NCBI RefSeq assembly: GCF_900187975.1
Contig: NZ_FZPC01000021.1
Location: 62,001 to 126,000, forward strand
DNA: 64,000 nucleotides
Direction of reading: 5' to 3'
Source of the DNA: Pseudomonas delhiensis
GTDB taxonomy: Bacteria > Pseudomonadota > Gammaproteobacteria > Pseudomonadales > Pseudomonadaceae
Made by a program: the position numbers and the translations under genes. This document shows, piece by piece, positions 8,573-17,238 of the stretch (position 1 is the first letter of the stretch; the number at the start of each line of letters is the position of its first letter). Below the pieces are notes generated by a model. The model did not search any database and had not been told where the DNA came from. It saw only the letters and a list, made by a program, of their open reading frames with translations.

Positions 8573-9430
8573 TTACTGCGTCCACTCCTTGACCCGTTCC
8601 GGGTTGCTGGCCACCCACTGCTTGGCAGCCTCCTCGGGCTTGGCGCCGTCCTGGATGGCGAGCATCACCTGGCCGATCTCGGCGCCGTCCTTCCACTGCA
8701 GTTTCTTCAGCAGCGCCCAGACTTCCGGGGCCTTCTTCTCCAGTGCCGGGTTGGCCACGCTGTCGACGTGCTCCTCCTCGCCGTAGACCTTCTTCGGGTC
8801 CTCGAGGAACTTCAGCTTCCACTTGGCGAACATCCAGTGCGGGATCCAGCCGGTCACCGCCACCGCCTTCTTGTCGTTCTCGGCGCGGGTCAGCTCGGCG
8901 ATCATGCCGCTGCCGGAGCTGGCCACCAGCTTGTAGTCCAGGCCGTAGTCCTTGATCGCCTGGTCGGTCTTGAGCATCACCCCGGCGCCGGCGTCGATGC
9001 CGACGATGCGGCCGCCGAAGTCGTCCTTCATCGCCTTGAGGTCTTCGATGCTGTTGGCCTTGACGTACTCCGGCACGATCAGGCCGATCTTCGCCCCCGG
9101 GTAGTTCACGCCCAGGTCGACCACCTGGTCCTTCATCTTCGCGTAGTAGGCGCCGTGGGTCACCGGCAGCCAGGCCGAGAGCATGGCGTCGAGCTTGCCG
9201 CGGGCCACGCCCTGCCACATGATCCCGGCCGCCACCGGCATCAGCTTGACCGGGTAGCCGAGCTTCTCGCGGATCACCTCGGCGGCCACATGGGTGGTGG
9301 CCACGCTGTCCGACCAGCCATCGACGTAGCCGATGGTGATCTCCGGCTTGGCCGCCGCACCGGCCAGGCCCGCTGCCGCCGACAGCACGAGCCCCGCACC
9401 CAGGCCCAACAGTCGTCGCATCATTCGCAT
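8573..9430 (-). CDS. betX: Glycine betaine ABC transporter substrate-binding protein (BetX-like)
   Basis: 285 residues with a signal peptide (MRMMRRLLGLGAGLVLSAAA, cleavage near GLAGAAA) and an OpuAC-type periplasmic binding fold: ITIGYVDGWSDSVATTH, then VAAGIMWQGVARGKLDAMLS, and GWIPHWMFAKW late in the protein, the tryptophan-rich pattern of betaine sites. AGGGGAG precedes ATG 9430. No permease or ATPase is adjacent, so it must serve a transporter encoded elsewhere, as described for orphan CbcX/BetX proteins in pseudomonads. In PAO1 the gene next to yjcH (PA3236) is betX by my recollection; the ligand assignment is by family and position. Confidence 0.85.
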   Translation of the reverse strand: MRMMRRLLGLGAGLVLSAAAGLAGAAAKPEITIGYVDGWSDSVATTHVAAEVIREKLGYPVKLMPVAAGIMWQGVARGKLDAMLSAWLPVTHGAYYAKMKDQVVDLGVNYPGAKIGLIVPEYVKANSIEDLKAMKDDFGGRIVGIDAGAGVMLKTDQAIKDYGLDYKLVASSGSGMIAELTRAENDKKAVAVTGWIPHWMFAKWKLKFLEDPKKVYGEEEHVDSVANPALEKKAPEVWALLKKLQWKDGAEIGQVMLAIQDGAKPEEAAKQWVASNPERVKEWTQ

Positions 9431-9707
9431 AAAGAGTCTCCCCTTGTTCTAGGTTCACCGGAACGAGCGCTCCGGGACGGTCTTGGCCGCCCCTCCATCA
9501 TCTGCGCGAGGGGCCGGCGGGCTGCTCCGAGAACGACGCGCAACCTGCCGGTACGCGACAACGACTGCCTGATTGCGACAACCACGGAGCATTTGCGACA
9601 TGCTCGCGTCCACCCTTGATGCCAGAGAGCCATCCCACGCTCGTCTGCGCAGACGCCGGAGCCGGGGCATTGCTAAGATGCGCGACCTGCTCGAAAGCAC
9701 CGCGCCC

Positions 9708-11291
9708 ATGCCCAGATTCCAGCGCCATCCTTTTTCAGCCTACTGTCTCGGCCTGCTCCTGGCCACCCTGGCCCTCTGCGCCACCTGGTACCTGCAGGGC
9801 CGCGCCATCGTCCTGCCCGACGCGGCCGGCCCCGCGCACAAGCTGCAGTGCGCCTCCTACAGCCCCTTCGGCAAGGACCAGTCGCCCTTCGACCAGCCCT
9901 TCACCCTGCGCCCGGCGCAGATGGACGCCGACCTGGCGCTGCTGGCGACGCGTTTCGGCTGCGTGCGCACCTATTCCATGAGCGGCCTGGAAGGCATTCC
10001 CGAACTGGCGCGCAAGCACGGCCTGAAGCTGATCCTCGGCGCCTGGATCAACGCCATCCCCGCCGACAGCGAGCGCGAGGTGCAGAAGCTGGTGGCGGCG
10101 GCCAACGCCTACCCCGACGTGGTCCAGGCGGTGATCGTCGGCAACGAGACGCTGCTGCGCCAGGAGGTCACCAGCAGGTACCTCGAGGGCCTGCTGGCGC
10201 GGGTGAAGAGCCAGGTGCGCCAGCCGGTGTCCTATGCCGAGGTCTGGGAGTACTGGCTGAAGCACCCGCAGCTGGCCGCCGGCGTCGACTTCATCACCCT
10301 GCACCTGCTGCCCTACTGGGACAACCAGCCCAGCGGCATCGACGGCGCCCTGGAGCACGTCGCGGACATCCGCCGGCGCTTCGACCACGCCTTCCCCGGC
10401 AAGGCCATCCTGATCGGCGAGACCGGCTGGCCCAGCGAGGGCCGCCAGCGCCAGACCGCCCTGCCCAGCCGCGTCAACGAGGCCCGTTACATCCGCGGCT
10501 TCGTGCGCCTGGCCGAGGAGCACGGCTGGCGCTACAACCTGATCGAGGCCTTCGACCAGCCGTGGAAGCGCCGCATCGAGGGCGCGGTGGGCGGCTACTG
10601 GGGCCTGTTCGACGCCGACCGGCAGGACAAGAACGTGCTCGCCGGGCCGGTTTCCAACCAGCCGGACTGGCCGCGCTGGCTGGGCCTGTCGCTGGCCCTG
10701 TGGGGCGCCGCGCTGTTGCTCGGCGGCCGCCCGGCCCGCGCCCGCGACGCCCTGCTGCAGCCCCTGGCCGCCGCCCTCGGCGCCGCCTGCGTCGGCCTGT
10801 GGGGCGCCCAGGCCCAGGTGATCTGCACCTTCCTCGACGAGTGGCTGTGGGCGGCCTACCTGGCGCTGCTCAACCTGCTGGTGCTGGCGCACCTCTCCCT
10901 GGCGCTGGGCGCCGGCGCCGGCTGGCGTGCACGCCTGCAGGCCTGGCTGGAGGCGCGCGGCGGCTGGTGGTTGCTGGCCAGCGGCTTCGCCGGCGCGGTG
11001 TGGATGCTGGCCCTGGTGTTCGACGCGCGCTACCGCAACTTCCCCAACGCGGCGCTGCTGTTCCCGGCGCTGGTCTACCTCTGCCGCCCCGTGGCGGCGG
11101 CGCGCCGCGAGGCCGGCCTGCTGGCGCTGCTGGTAGTCGCCGGCATCGTCCCGCAGCTGCTGCTGGAAGGGCTGGACAACCGCCAGGCGCTGACCTGGGC
11201 GGGGGTCGCGCTGCTGCTCGGCGCGGCCCTGTGGCGCGGCCTGCGCCAGGAAAACACCCTGGCCGCCGCGGCCCCGGCACCGGCCGCCTGA
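9708..11291 (+). CDS. GH17-type beta-glucan (1,6-branching) synthase, membrane protein
   Basis: 527 residues: an N-terminal membrane anchor (SAYCLGLLLATLALCATWYL), a periplasmic glycoside hydrolase family 17 domain (about 45-310), then about seven membrane helices. GNETLLR carries the likely acid/base Glu and IGETGWPSEG the nucleophile Glu, both hallmarks of GH17. Such proteins act as transglycosylases that remodel or branch cyclic or linear beta-glucans in the periplasm. ATG 9678 in the same frame is possible; 9708 leads straight into the anchor. It is transcribed divergently from betX, with 277 bases between them. A role in osmoregulated glucans would fit the neighbouring betaine protein, but that is inference. 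Confidence 0.85.
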   Translation: MPRFQRHPFSAYCLGLLLATLALCATWYLQGRAIVLPDAAGPAHKLQCASYSPFGKDQSPFDQPFTLRPAQMDADLALLATRFGCVRTYSMSGLEGIPELARKHGLKLILGAWINAIPADSEREVQKLVAAANAYPDVVQAVIVGNETLLRQEVTSRYLEGLLARVKSQVRQPVSYAEVWEYWLKHPQLAAGVDFITLHLLPYWDNQPSGIDGALEHVADIRRRFDHAFPGKAILIGETGWPSEGRQRQTALPSRVNEARYIRGFVRLAEEHGWRYNLIEAFDQPWKRRIEGAVGGYWGLFDADRQDKNVLAGPVSNQPDWPRWLGLSLALWGAALLLGGRPARARDALLQPLAAALGAACVGLWGAQAQVICTFLDEWLWAAYLALLNLLVLAHLSLALGAGAGWRARLQAWLEARGGWWLLASGFAGAVWMLALVFDARYRNFPNAALLFPALVYLCRPVAAARREAGLLALLVVAGIVPQLLLEGLDNRQALTWAGVALLLGAALWRGLRQENTLAAAAPAPAA

Positions 11292-11292
11292 T

Positions 11293-11664
11293 TCAGGCCC
11301 GCGCCGGGCGCGGCTGGCGCACCAGGCGCAGCCCGGCGAGCACCACGGCGAACACCGCCATGCTCACGCTGTAGAACACCAGCGCCAGCAGGCCGACGAA
11401 CAGCGCCAGCGCCGCCAGCCACCAACCGATGCGCCCGGGAACCAGGAAGGCCGGCACCGACGCCGCCAGCGCCGCCTGGCCGAACACCCCGAAATGAATC
11501 AGCAGGCCCAGCCCGGAGCGCGCCTGGCAGGCCCGCAGCGACGCGTCCTCGGCGCACACGTCCACCCAGCCGGCGTTCTCCAGCAGGCCGAAGCGCACGC
11601 CATAGCAGGCGGCCAGCCAGAGGGCGGCGAGGCAGAGCAGGATCAGCGACGAACGATGGGGCAT
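11293..11664 (-). CDS. Hypothetical membrane protein
   Basis: 123 residues: an N-terminal hydrophobic segment (SSLILLCLAALWLAACYGV) containing Leu-Ala-Ala-Cys, which could be read as a lipobox, then an extracytoplasmic loop with two cysteines (VDVCAEDASLRACQARSG), and two or three C-terminal membrane helices. The stop is one base from the end of the convergent GH17 gene. I recognise no characterised family. Confidence 0.6.
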   Translation of the reverse strand: MPHRSSLILLCLAALWLAACYGVRFGLLENAGWVDVCAEDASLRACQARSGLGLLIHFGVFGQAALAASVPAFLVPGRIGWWLAALALFVGLLALVFYSVSMAVFAVVLAGLRLVRQPRPARA

Positions 11665-11869
11665 GGCGCCACTTCCGCAGGCGAAGGGCGCCCAGCATAA
11701 CCAGCGCGGGGGCCGATGCAAGGGGCGCGGGGCATGCCGCCGCGAGGGCGGCGGCGGCGGTTCCTGCGAGCGGGCGCGGGCCGAGCGGTTGCGCAGCGAC
11801 GGCCGCCGAGGTTGCCAGCCCCCCGGCCGGCACGGCATGCTCGGCGGTCCGCTTCACCAGGAGATGAGC

Positions 11870-12355
11870 ATGCCCCGCATCCAGCTGCGCCCCGCCCGCC
11901 CCGACGACGTCCCGCTGATCCTCGAGCTGATCGCCGAGCTGGCCGACTACGAGCGCCTGTCCCACGAGAACAAGGCCGACGCCGGGCGCATGCACGAACA
12001 CCTGTTCGGCCCGCGCCCCTACGCCGAGGTGCTGATCGGCGAGGTGGACGGCGTCGGCGCCGGCTTCGCGCTGTTCTTCCACAACTACTCCACCTGGCTC
12101 AGCCAGCCCGGCATCTACCTCGAAGACCTCTACGTGCGCCCCAGCGCCCGCGGCCTGGGCCTGGGCAAGGCGCTGCTGAGCGAGCTGGCGCGCCTGGCGG
12201 TGGAGCGCAAGTGCGGGCGCCTGGAGTGGTCGGTGCTGGACTGGAACGAACCGGCCATCGGCTTCTACCGCAGCCTGGGCGCCGAGCCCATGGACGAATG
12301 GACCGTCTACCGCCTGGCCGGTGACGCCCTCGCCCGCCTCGGCCGGCGCGACTGA
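11870..12355 (+). CDS. GNAT family N-acetyltransferase (diamine acetyltransferase-like)
   Basis: 161 residues. The acetyl-CoA binding motif A is VRPSARGLGLGKALLSELA (R/Q-x-x-G-x-G/A), preceded by beta-4 GIYLEDLYV and followed by WSVLDWNEPAIGFYRSLGA, a pattern typical of the spermidine/diamine N-acetyltransferase branch. Two ATGs lie six bases apart; AGGAG at 11859-11863 is correctly spaced for 11870 (MPRIQLRPA), not for 11864. Substrate is unproven: polyamines or another small amine are plausible. Confidence 0.85.
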   Translation: MPRIQLRPARPDDVPLILELIAELADYERLSHENKADAGRMHEHLFGPRPYAEVLIGEVDGVGAGFALFFHNYSTWLSQPGIYLEDLYVRPSARGLGLGKALLSELARLAVERKCGRLEWSVLDWNEPAIGFYRSLGAEPMDEWTVYRLAGDALARLGRRD

Positions 12356-12465
12356 ACGACCGCCGGAGTGGATTTCTGACTCGTCCTACAGCACTTGAAG
12401 CACTTGCGCTTGTCAGAGTGCTCGGTTTCACTGCATTTCGCGTCCCCCTGAAAGGAATCCACCCC

Positions 12466-13812
12466 ATGCCTCTGCTTACGCGCGTGGCTGCCCTGCTCGG
12501 CAGCCTCGTCATGGGCTTCGCAGGCCCGGCGCTCGCCAGGGATGTCGACCCGGCCAGCTACGGCTACCCCCTGGGCAACCCCTTCGAAGCGACCATCGCC
12601 ACCACCCCGGTGGAGCTGCGCCCGCAGCTGCCGGACCCCGCCGACATCGACCAGCAGGACTACGCCCTCAAGCTGCGCCCGGAGCGCGAGTTCGAGCTGC
12701 CGGACAACTTCTGGCCGGTGAAGAAGCTGCACTACCGGCTGGCCCGCCAGGACCACCCGGCGCCGCTGGTGTTCATCATCGCCGGCACCGGCGCCAGCTA
12801 CCTCAGCAACACGCCCGAGTACCTCAAGCGCCTGTTCTACGGCGCCGGCTACCACGTGGTGCAGATTTCCTCGCCGACCAGCTGGGACTTCATGGCCGGC
12901 GCCTCGATGCGCGCCACCCCCGGCTACAGCCCCGACGACGCCGACGACCTGTACCGGGTGATGCAGGCGGTGCGCGCCCAGCACCCGAGCCTGCCGGTGA
13001 CCGACTACTACCTCACCGGCTACAGCCTCGGCGCCCTGCACGCGGCCTTCGTCAGCCACCTCGACGAAACCCGCCGCAGCTTCAACTTCAAGCGCGTGCT
13101 GCTGCTCAACCCGCCAGTGAACCTCTACACCTCGGTGAGCAACCTGGACCGCCTGGTGCAGACCCAGGTCAAGGGCATCACCGACTCCCGGACCTACTAC
13201 CAGCTGGTGCTCGGCAAGCTGACGCGCTATTTCCAGCAGAAGGGCTACATCGACCTCAACGATGCCTTCCTCTACGACTTCCAGCACTCCAGGCAACACC
13301 TGACCAACGAAGAGATGGCCATGCTGATCGGCACGGTGTTCCGCTTCTCCTCGGCCGACATCGCCTTCACCTCGGACCTGATCAACCAGCGCGGGCTGGT
13401 CACCCCGCCGCACTACCCGATCAACGAGGGCACCAGCCTGGAGCCCTTCTTCAAGCGCGCCCTGCAATGCGACTTCGACTGCTACATGGTCGAGCAGCTG
13501 ATCCCCATGTGGCGCAAGCGCCATGGCGGCGGCAGCCTGCCGCAGCTGATCCAGCAGACCAGCCTGTACGCCCTGCAGCAGTACCTGCACGACAGCCCGA
13601 AGATCGCCGTGATGCACAACGCCGACGACGTCATCCTCGGCCCCGGCGACATCGGCTTCCTGCGCCGCACCTTCGGCGACCGGCTGACGCTGTACCCGCT
13701 GGGCGGCCACTGCGGCAACCTCAACTACCGGGTCAACGCCCAGGACATGCTGAACTTCTTCCGCGGCCAGGACGCCACGCTGCAGGCCGCCGCCGACACA
13801 GGAAAGCGCTAG
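12466..13812 (+). CDS. Secreted alpha/beta-hydrolase-like protein encoded upstream of mlaA
   Basis: 448 residues with a signal peptide (MPLLTRVAALLGSLVMGFAG, cleavage near PALA). An alpha/beta hydrolase core follows: VFIIAGTGASY (strand and oxyanion loop), the nucleophile elbow TGYSLGALHAAF (G-x-S-x-G), an acidic residue in AVMHNADDVILGPGD, and a candidate His in PLGGHCGNLNY. AAAGGAA precedes the ATG at proper spacing. The stop abuts the mlaA start with no gap, so the two are one operon. This implies a periplasmic lipase or esterase acting with the MlaA lipid-transport lipoprotein; the reaction itself is not known to me. Confidence 0.75.
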   Translation: MPLLTRVAALLGSLVMGFAGPALARDVDPASYGYPLGNPFEATIATTPVELRPQLPDPADIDQQDYALKLRPEREFELPDNFWPVKKLHYRLARQDHPAPLVFIIAGTGASYLSNTPEYLKRLFYGAGYHVVQISSPTSWDFMAGASMRATPGYSPDDADDLYRVMQAVRAQHPSLPVTDYYLTGYSLGALHAAFVSHLDETRRSFNFKRVLLLNPPVNLYTSVSNLDRLVQTQVKGITDSRTYYQLVLGKLTRYFQQKGYIDLNDAFLYDFQHSRQHLTNEEMAMLIGTVFRFSSADIAFTSDLINQRGLVTPPHYPINEGTSLEPFFKRALQCDFDCYMVEQLIPMWRKRHGGGSLPQLIQQTSLYALQQYLHDSPKIAVMHNADDVILGPGDIGFLRRTFGDRLTLYPLGGHCGNLNYRVNAQDMLNFFRGQDATLQAAADTGKR

Positions 13813-14643
13813 ATGACCCGCCGATCCCCCTGGCTGCTCGCCCTGCTGCTGGGCTGCGGCCTGGCCCACGCCGACAACGCCTCCGACCTCGGCCCGGCGC
13901 CCGCCGTGCCGCCCTCGGCCGCCAAGCAGGTGCAGCTGGCGCCCGACGACGACGGCTTCAAGCACCCGCTGGACGCCCTCAAGTTCAACCCCGGCCTGGA
14001 CCAGCGCGAGTTCGAGCGCGCCACCCTCAGCGCACTCAACGTCTACGACCCCTGGGAGTCGTGGAACCGCCGCGTCTACCACTTCAACTACCGCTTCGAC
14101 GAGTGGGTGTTCCTGCCCGTGGTGCACGGCTACGAATACGTCACCCCGCGCTTCGTGCGCAGCGGCGTGAGCAACTTCTTCAGCAACATCGCCGAGGTGC
14201 CGAGCCTGCTCAACAGCCTGCTGCAGCTCAAGGGCAAGCGGGCGATGAACACCACCGCGCGGCTGCTGTTCAACACCACCTTCGGCGTGCTCGGCCTGTG
14301 GGACCCGGCCACCCGCATGGGCCTGCCCAGGCAGACCGAGGACTTCGGCCAGACCCTCGGCTTCTACGGCGTGCCCGCCGGCCCCTACCTGATGCTGCCG
14401 ATCCTCGGCCCGTCCAACCTGCGCGACACCGGCGGGCTGGTCACCGACTTCGTCGCCGGCCAGCAGGTGGACTACCTGGGCGTGGCCAGCGCCAGCGGCG
14501 ACTACTGGGAAATCCCCACCCTGCAGGTCATCGACCGGCGCTACAGCAACAGCTTCCGCTACGGGCAGATGAACACCCCCTTCGAGTACGAGAAGCTGCG
14601 CTACTTCTATACCGAGTCGCGCAAGCTGCAGATCGGCGAATGA
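13813..14643 (+). CDS. mlaA: MlaA/VacJ family outer-membrane lipid asymmetry protein
   Basis: 276 residues. The signal sequence LLALLLGCGLAHADN contains L-L-G-C, a near-match to a lipobox, and alternatively an A-H-A signal peptidase I site, so lipidation is uncertain. The MlaA core is clear: YDPWESWNRRVYHFNYRFDE, VTPRFVRSGVSNFFSNIAEV, PRQTEDFGQTLGFYGVPAGP and LMLPILGPSNLRDTGGLV. Family role: removes mislocalised phospholipids from the outer leaflet of the outer membrane, with OmpC/F-type porins and MlaC. No other mla genes are near, and pseudomonads carry a second MlaA elsewhere, so this copy paired with a hydrolase may be specialised. Confidence 0.92.
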   Translation: MTRRSPWLLALLLGCGLAHADNASDLGPAPAVPPSAAKQVQLAPDDDGFKHPLDALKFNPGLDQREFERATLSALNVYDPWESWNRRVYHFNYRFDEWVFLPVVHGYEYVTPRFVRSGVSNFFSNIAEVPSLLNSLLQLKGKRAMNTTARLLFNTTFGVLGLWDPATRMGLPRQTEDFGQTLGFYGVPAGPYLMLPILGPSNLRDTGGLVTDFVAGQQVDYLGVASASGDYWEIPTLQVIDRRYSNSFRYGQMNTPFEYEKLRYFYTESRKLQIGE

Positions 14644-14647
14644 GCAC

Positions 14648-14684
14648 GCGGGTTGAATATCGAACAATTCGATATTCAACCCGC
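14648..14684. promoter_or_regulatory. Perfect 17-bp inverted repeat between mlaA and pirin gene
   Basis: Arms GCGGGTTGAATATCGAA and TTCGATATTCAACCCGC flank a 3-base loop CAA. It starts four bases after the mlaA stop and ends 70 bases before the pirin start. There is no T tract on either strand (CAAAACTC to the right, GTGCTCA on the left strand), so it is not a textbook terminator. The AT-rich core stands out from the GC-rich surroundings. It may be a stem for transcript 3'-end protection, a weak terminator, or an operator for the pirin gene. Confidence 0.6.
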
Positions 14685-14753
14685 AAAACTCGCAACCATC
14701 CATCCAGTTCCTGGGACTATCATGGCCTCCATGCCTGAACGAGGAGGTCCACC

Positions 14754-15611
14754 ATGACCCAGCTGCGCAACCTGATCGACCTGCACATCGGCCGCCCCGC
14801 TTCCGACGGCGCCGGCGTGCGCCTGACCCGCGTGATCGGCGGCCCGGGCATCGAACGCTTCGATCCCTTCCTGATGCTCGACCAGTTCGACACCCAGAAC
14901 CCCGACGATTACATCGCCGGCTTCCCCGACCACCCGCACCGCGGCTTCGAGACGGTGACCTACATGCTCGAAGGGCGCATGCGCCACCGCGACCACCTGG
15001 GCAACGAGGGCCTGCTCAAGCCCGGCGGCGTGCAGTGGATGACCGCCGCCCACGGCATCATCCACAGCGAGATGCCCGAGCAGGAGCAAGGCGCCATGCG
15101 CGGCTTCCAGCTGTGGCTGAACCTGCCCGGCAAGCGCAAGCTCGGCCCGGCCGGCTACCGCGACATCGAGCCGGAAGACGTCCCGCGCACCACCACCGCC
15201 GGCGGCGTGGAAGCGACCGTGATCGCCGGGCGCTTCGACGATGGCCAGGTGCAGCTCGACGGCGCCGTGCAGCGCCCGGACACCGAGCCGCACTACTACG
15301 ACCTGAAGCTGCCGGCCGGCGCCGACATCGGCCTCAACCTGCCGGGCAGCCACCAGGCGCTGCTGTACGTCTACGAAGGCAGCCTGCAGGTGCAGGCCGA
15401 GCGCGGCGGCGAAGTCGGTACCAACCGCCTGGCGCGCCTGGGCGAGGGCGACGCGGTGAAGCTGCACAGCGAGCAGGGCGCGCGCGTGCTGGTGCTGGCC
15501 GGCAAGCCGCTGCGCGAACCCATCGTGCAGTACGGGCCCTTCGTGATGAACAGCCGCGAGGAAATCGAACAGGCCCTGCGCGATTACCGCGACGGGGTGC
15601 TGGCGGTCTGA
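14754..15611 (+). CDS. Pirin family protein
   Basis: 285 residues, a bicupin. The N-terminal cupin has the pirin metal set H60, H62, H104 and E106 (DHPHRGFETVTYMLEGRM and GIIHSEMP). The C-terminal pirin domain carries GSHQALLYVYEGSLQV. GAGGAGG lies well placed before ATG 14754. Bacterial pirins have been reported as quercetinases or as regulators of enzymes such as pyruvate dehydrogenase; nothing here decides which. It is likely monocistronic, since repeats follow. Confidence 0.93.
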   Translation: MTQLRNLIDLHIGRPASDGAGVRLTRVIGGPGIERFDPFLMLDQFDTQNPDDYIAGFPDHPHRGFETVTYMLEGRMRHRDHLGNEGLLKPGGVQWMTAAHGIIHSEMPEQEQGAMRGFQLWLNLPGKRKLGPAGYRDIEPEDVPRTTTAGGVEATVIAGRFDDGQVQLDGAVQRPDTEPHYYDLKLPAGADIGLNLPGSHQALLYVYEGSLQVQAERGGEVGTNRLARLGEGDAVKLHSEQGARVLVLAGKPLREPIVQYGPFVMNSREEIEQALRDYRDGVLAV

Positions 15612-15691
15612 GCCGCGGGATAGCGGATGGAATCCGCGCCCTGCGACGGCGTTTCTCCTGCACCTTGTAGGCGGGTCGTGCCGAGGTGCTC

Positions 15692-15961
15692 TTCGTAGGA
15701 GCGAGCTTGCTCGCGAACCCTGGCTCCCCGCGTTCGCAATAGTTCGTAGGGCGCATAACGCCTACGGCGTTATCCGCCATGATCGCAGACAAAGTCCGCT
15801 CCTACGGTTCCAGGAAGCACCGTCGTAGGAGCGGACTCCGTCCGCGATTGGATTCACCGGCCACGCCGGACGCCCCAGTAGCACGGCCAACGGCGGATAA
15901 CCGCGAACGGTTATTCGCCCTACGGTCGGGCACGCTCGCAGGAGCGGACTCCGTCCGCGAT
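15692..15961. repeat. Mixed REP cluster between pirin and patatin genes
   Basis: Five units in 270 bases: a GAGCTTGCTC-core unit (15692-15717), a GTAGGGCGCATAACGCC arm (15746-15779) with its inverted partner 113 bases later (15892-15925), an imperfect inverted GTCCGC-core unit (about 15780-15806), and GGACTCCGTCC-core units at 15824-15848 and 15938-15961. One REPIN thus has another REP type inserted in its spacer. The genes on each side converge, so the cluster may help terminate both. Confidence 0.85.
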
Positions 15962-15967
15962 CCTCCC

Positions 15968-17164
15968 TTACAGGCAATGCTCCTCCAGCCCGAGGAAGCG
16001 CACCAGCTCCGCCCGCTTGTCCATGGCGTCCTTGTAGCCCAGGCGGATCAGCTCGTGGCAATAGCCGCGCTCGAACAGCAGGTAGCTCAGCACCCCCGCC
16101 CCGCTCGCCCGCGTCGCGCCCGGGCCGCGCAGGAACAGGCGCACCGCCCAGGGCAGCTCCTTGCGGTGGCGGGCGGCGATCTCGTCCAGCGGCCGCGACG
16201 GCGATACCAGCAGCACCTCCACCTCGCGCAGCCCGGCCTCGTGGCAGCGGCGCTCCTGCGGCACCAGCGAGCCCAGGTAATTGACGCGCTGCAGCACCTC
16301 GATATCCCCTTCCAGGCTGTCGATGAAGGTGCTGTTGAGCAGGTGGATGCCCATCTGCGCCAGGCTCGGCGGGCGCTCGCTGCCCTCGCCGACGGCGCTT
16401 TCGTCGGGCCCGTTGCGCGCCGGGTTGCCGCTGACGCCGATCACCAGCACGCGGTTGGCGCCCAGGTGCAGCGCCGGGCTGATCGGCGCCTGCTGGCGCA
16501 CCGCGCCATCGCCGTAATACTCGCGCTTGATGCGCACCGGGGCGAACAGCAGCGGGATCGCCGAGCTGGCCAGCAGGTGCTCCAGGTGCAGCCGCGTCGG
16601 CACCCCGATGCGCCGGTGGCGTAGCCAGGGCTCGATGGTGGCGCGGCCCTGGTAGAAGGTCACCGCCTGCCCGGAGTCGTAGCCGAAGGCGGTCACCGCC
16701 ACGGCGCGCAGCTTGCGCTGCTGCAGGGCGGCGCTGATGCCGGAGAAGTCCATCTCGCGGGCCAGCAGGTGGCGCAGCGGGGTGCTGTCGAGCAGCGCCA
16801 CCGGCCGCCGCCGGCCCAGGCCCAGCAGGCTGTGGCCAAGGAAGCGCAGGGCCTGGCCCAGCACCCCGGTGAAGTCGGCGCGGTACACCTGGCCGGTGTG
16901 GAAGCCCTTCCACACCCGCGTCAGGCTGTGGATGGCCTCGCGGAAGGACAGCGCGCCGCAGGCCAGGCCCACGGCGTTGATGGCCCCGGCCGAGGTGCCG
17001 ACGATGACCGGGAAGGGATTGGCCGCCCCCTCCGGCAGCAGTTCGGCGATGGCCGCCAGCACGCCCACCTGGTAGGCGGCGCGGGCACCGCCGCCGGAGA
17101 GGATGAGGCCGGTGATGGCACGGTCGGTGCGGGGGTTCGGTTGCGGCTCGGCGGATTCAGTCAC
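15968..17164 (-). CDS. Patatin-like phospholipase
   Basis: 398 residues. Oxyanion loop GGGARAAYQVG (24-34), nucleophile motif GTSAG with S58, and dyad Asp D219 in GDGAV are all present, so a catalytic Ser-Asp lipid acyl hydrolase is expected. No signal peptide; the N-terminus is hydrophilic. The C-terminal 130 residues (HLGANRVLVIGVSGNPARNG and after) match the extended bacterial patatin type. ATG 17164 is chosen because the patatin core begins at residue 17. The gene lies directly behind the lipid A acyltransferase gene. Confidence 0.92.
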   Translation of the reverse strand: MTESAEPQPNPRTDRAITGLILSGGGARAAYQVGVLAAIAELLPEGAANPFPVIVGTSAGAINAVGLACGALSFREAIHSLTRVWKGFHTGQVYRADFTGVLGQALRFLGHSLLGLGRRRPVALLDSTPLRHLLAREMDFSGISAALQQRKLRAVAVTAFGYDSGQAVTFYQGRATIEPWLRHRRIGVPTRLHLEHLLASSAIPLLFAPVRIKREYYGDGAVRQQAPISPALHLGANRVLVIGVSGNPARNGPDESAVGEGSERPPSLAQMGIHLLNSTFIDSLEGDIEVLQRVNYLGSLVPQERRCHEAGLREVEVLLVSPSRPLDEIAARHRKELPWAVRLFLRGPGATRASGAGVLSYLLFERGYCHELIRLGYKDAMDKRAELVRFLGLEEHCL

Positions 17165-17238
17165 GACGGGAGTCCTGGATGCGTCCTGCGCTTTTCAGTA
17201 TGCAGCGCCGGCCGCCGCGGTAAAGCCCGCCGCCGCAC

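Noticed and set aside
12307-14703. A 798-codon minus-strand open frame opposite the hydrolase and mlaA genes
   Set aside because: No recognisable domain; the plus strand carries a signal peptide, a G-x-S-x-G elbow and MlaA motifs in adjacent frames.
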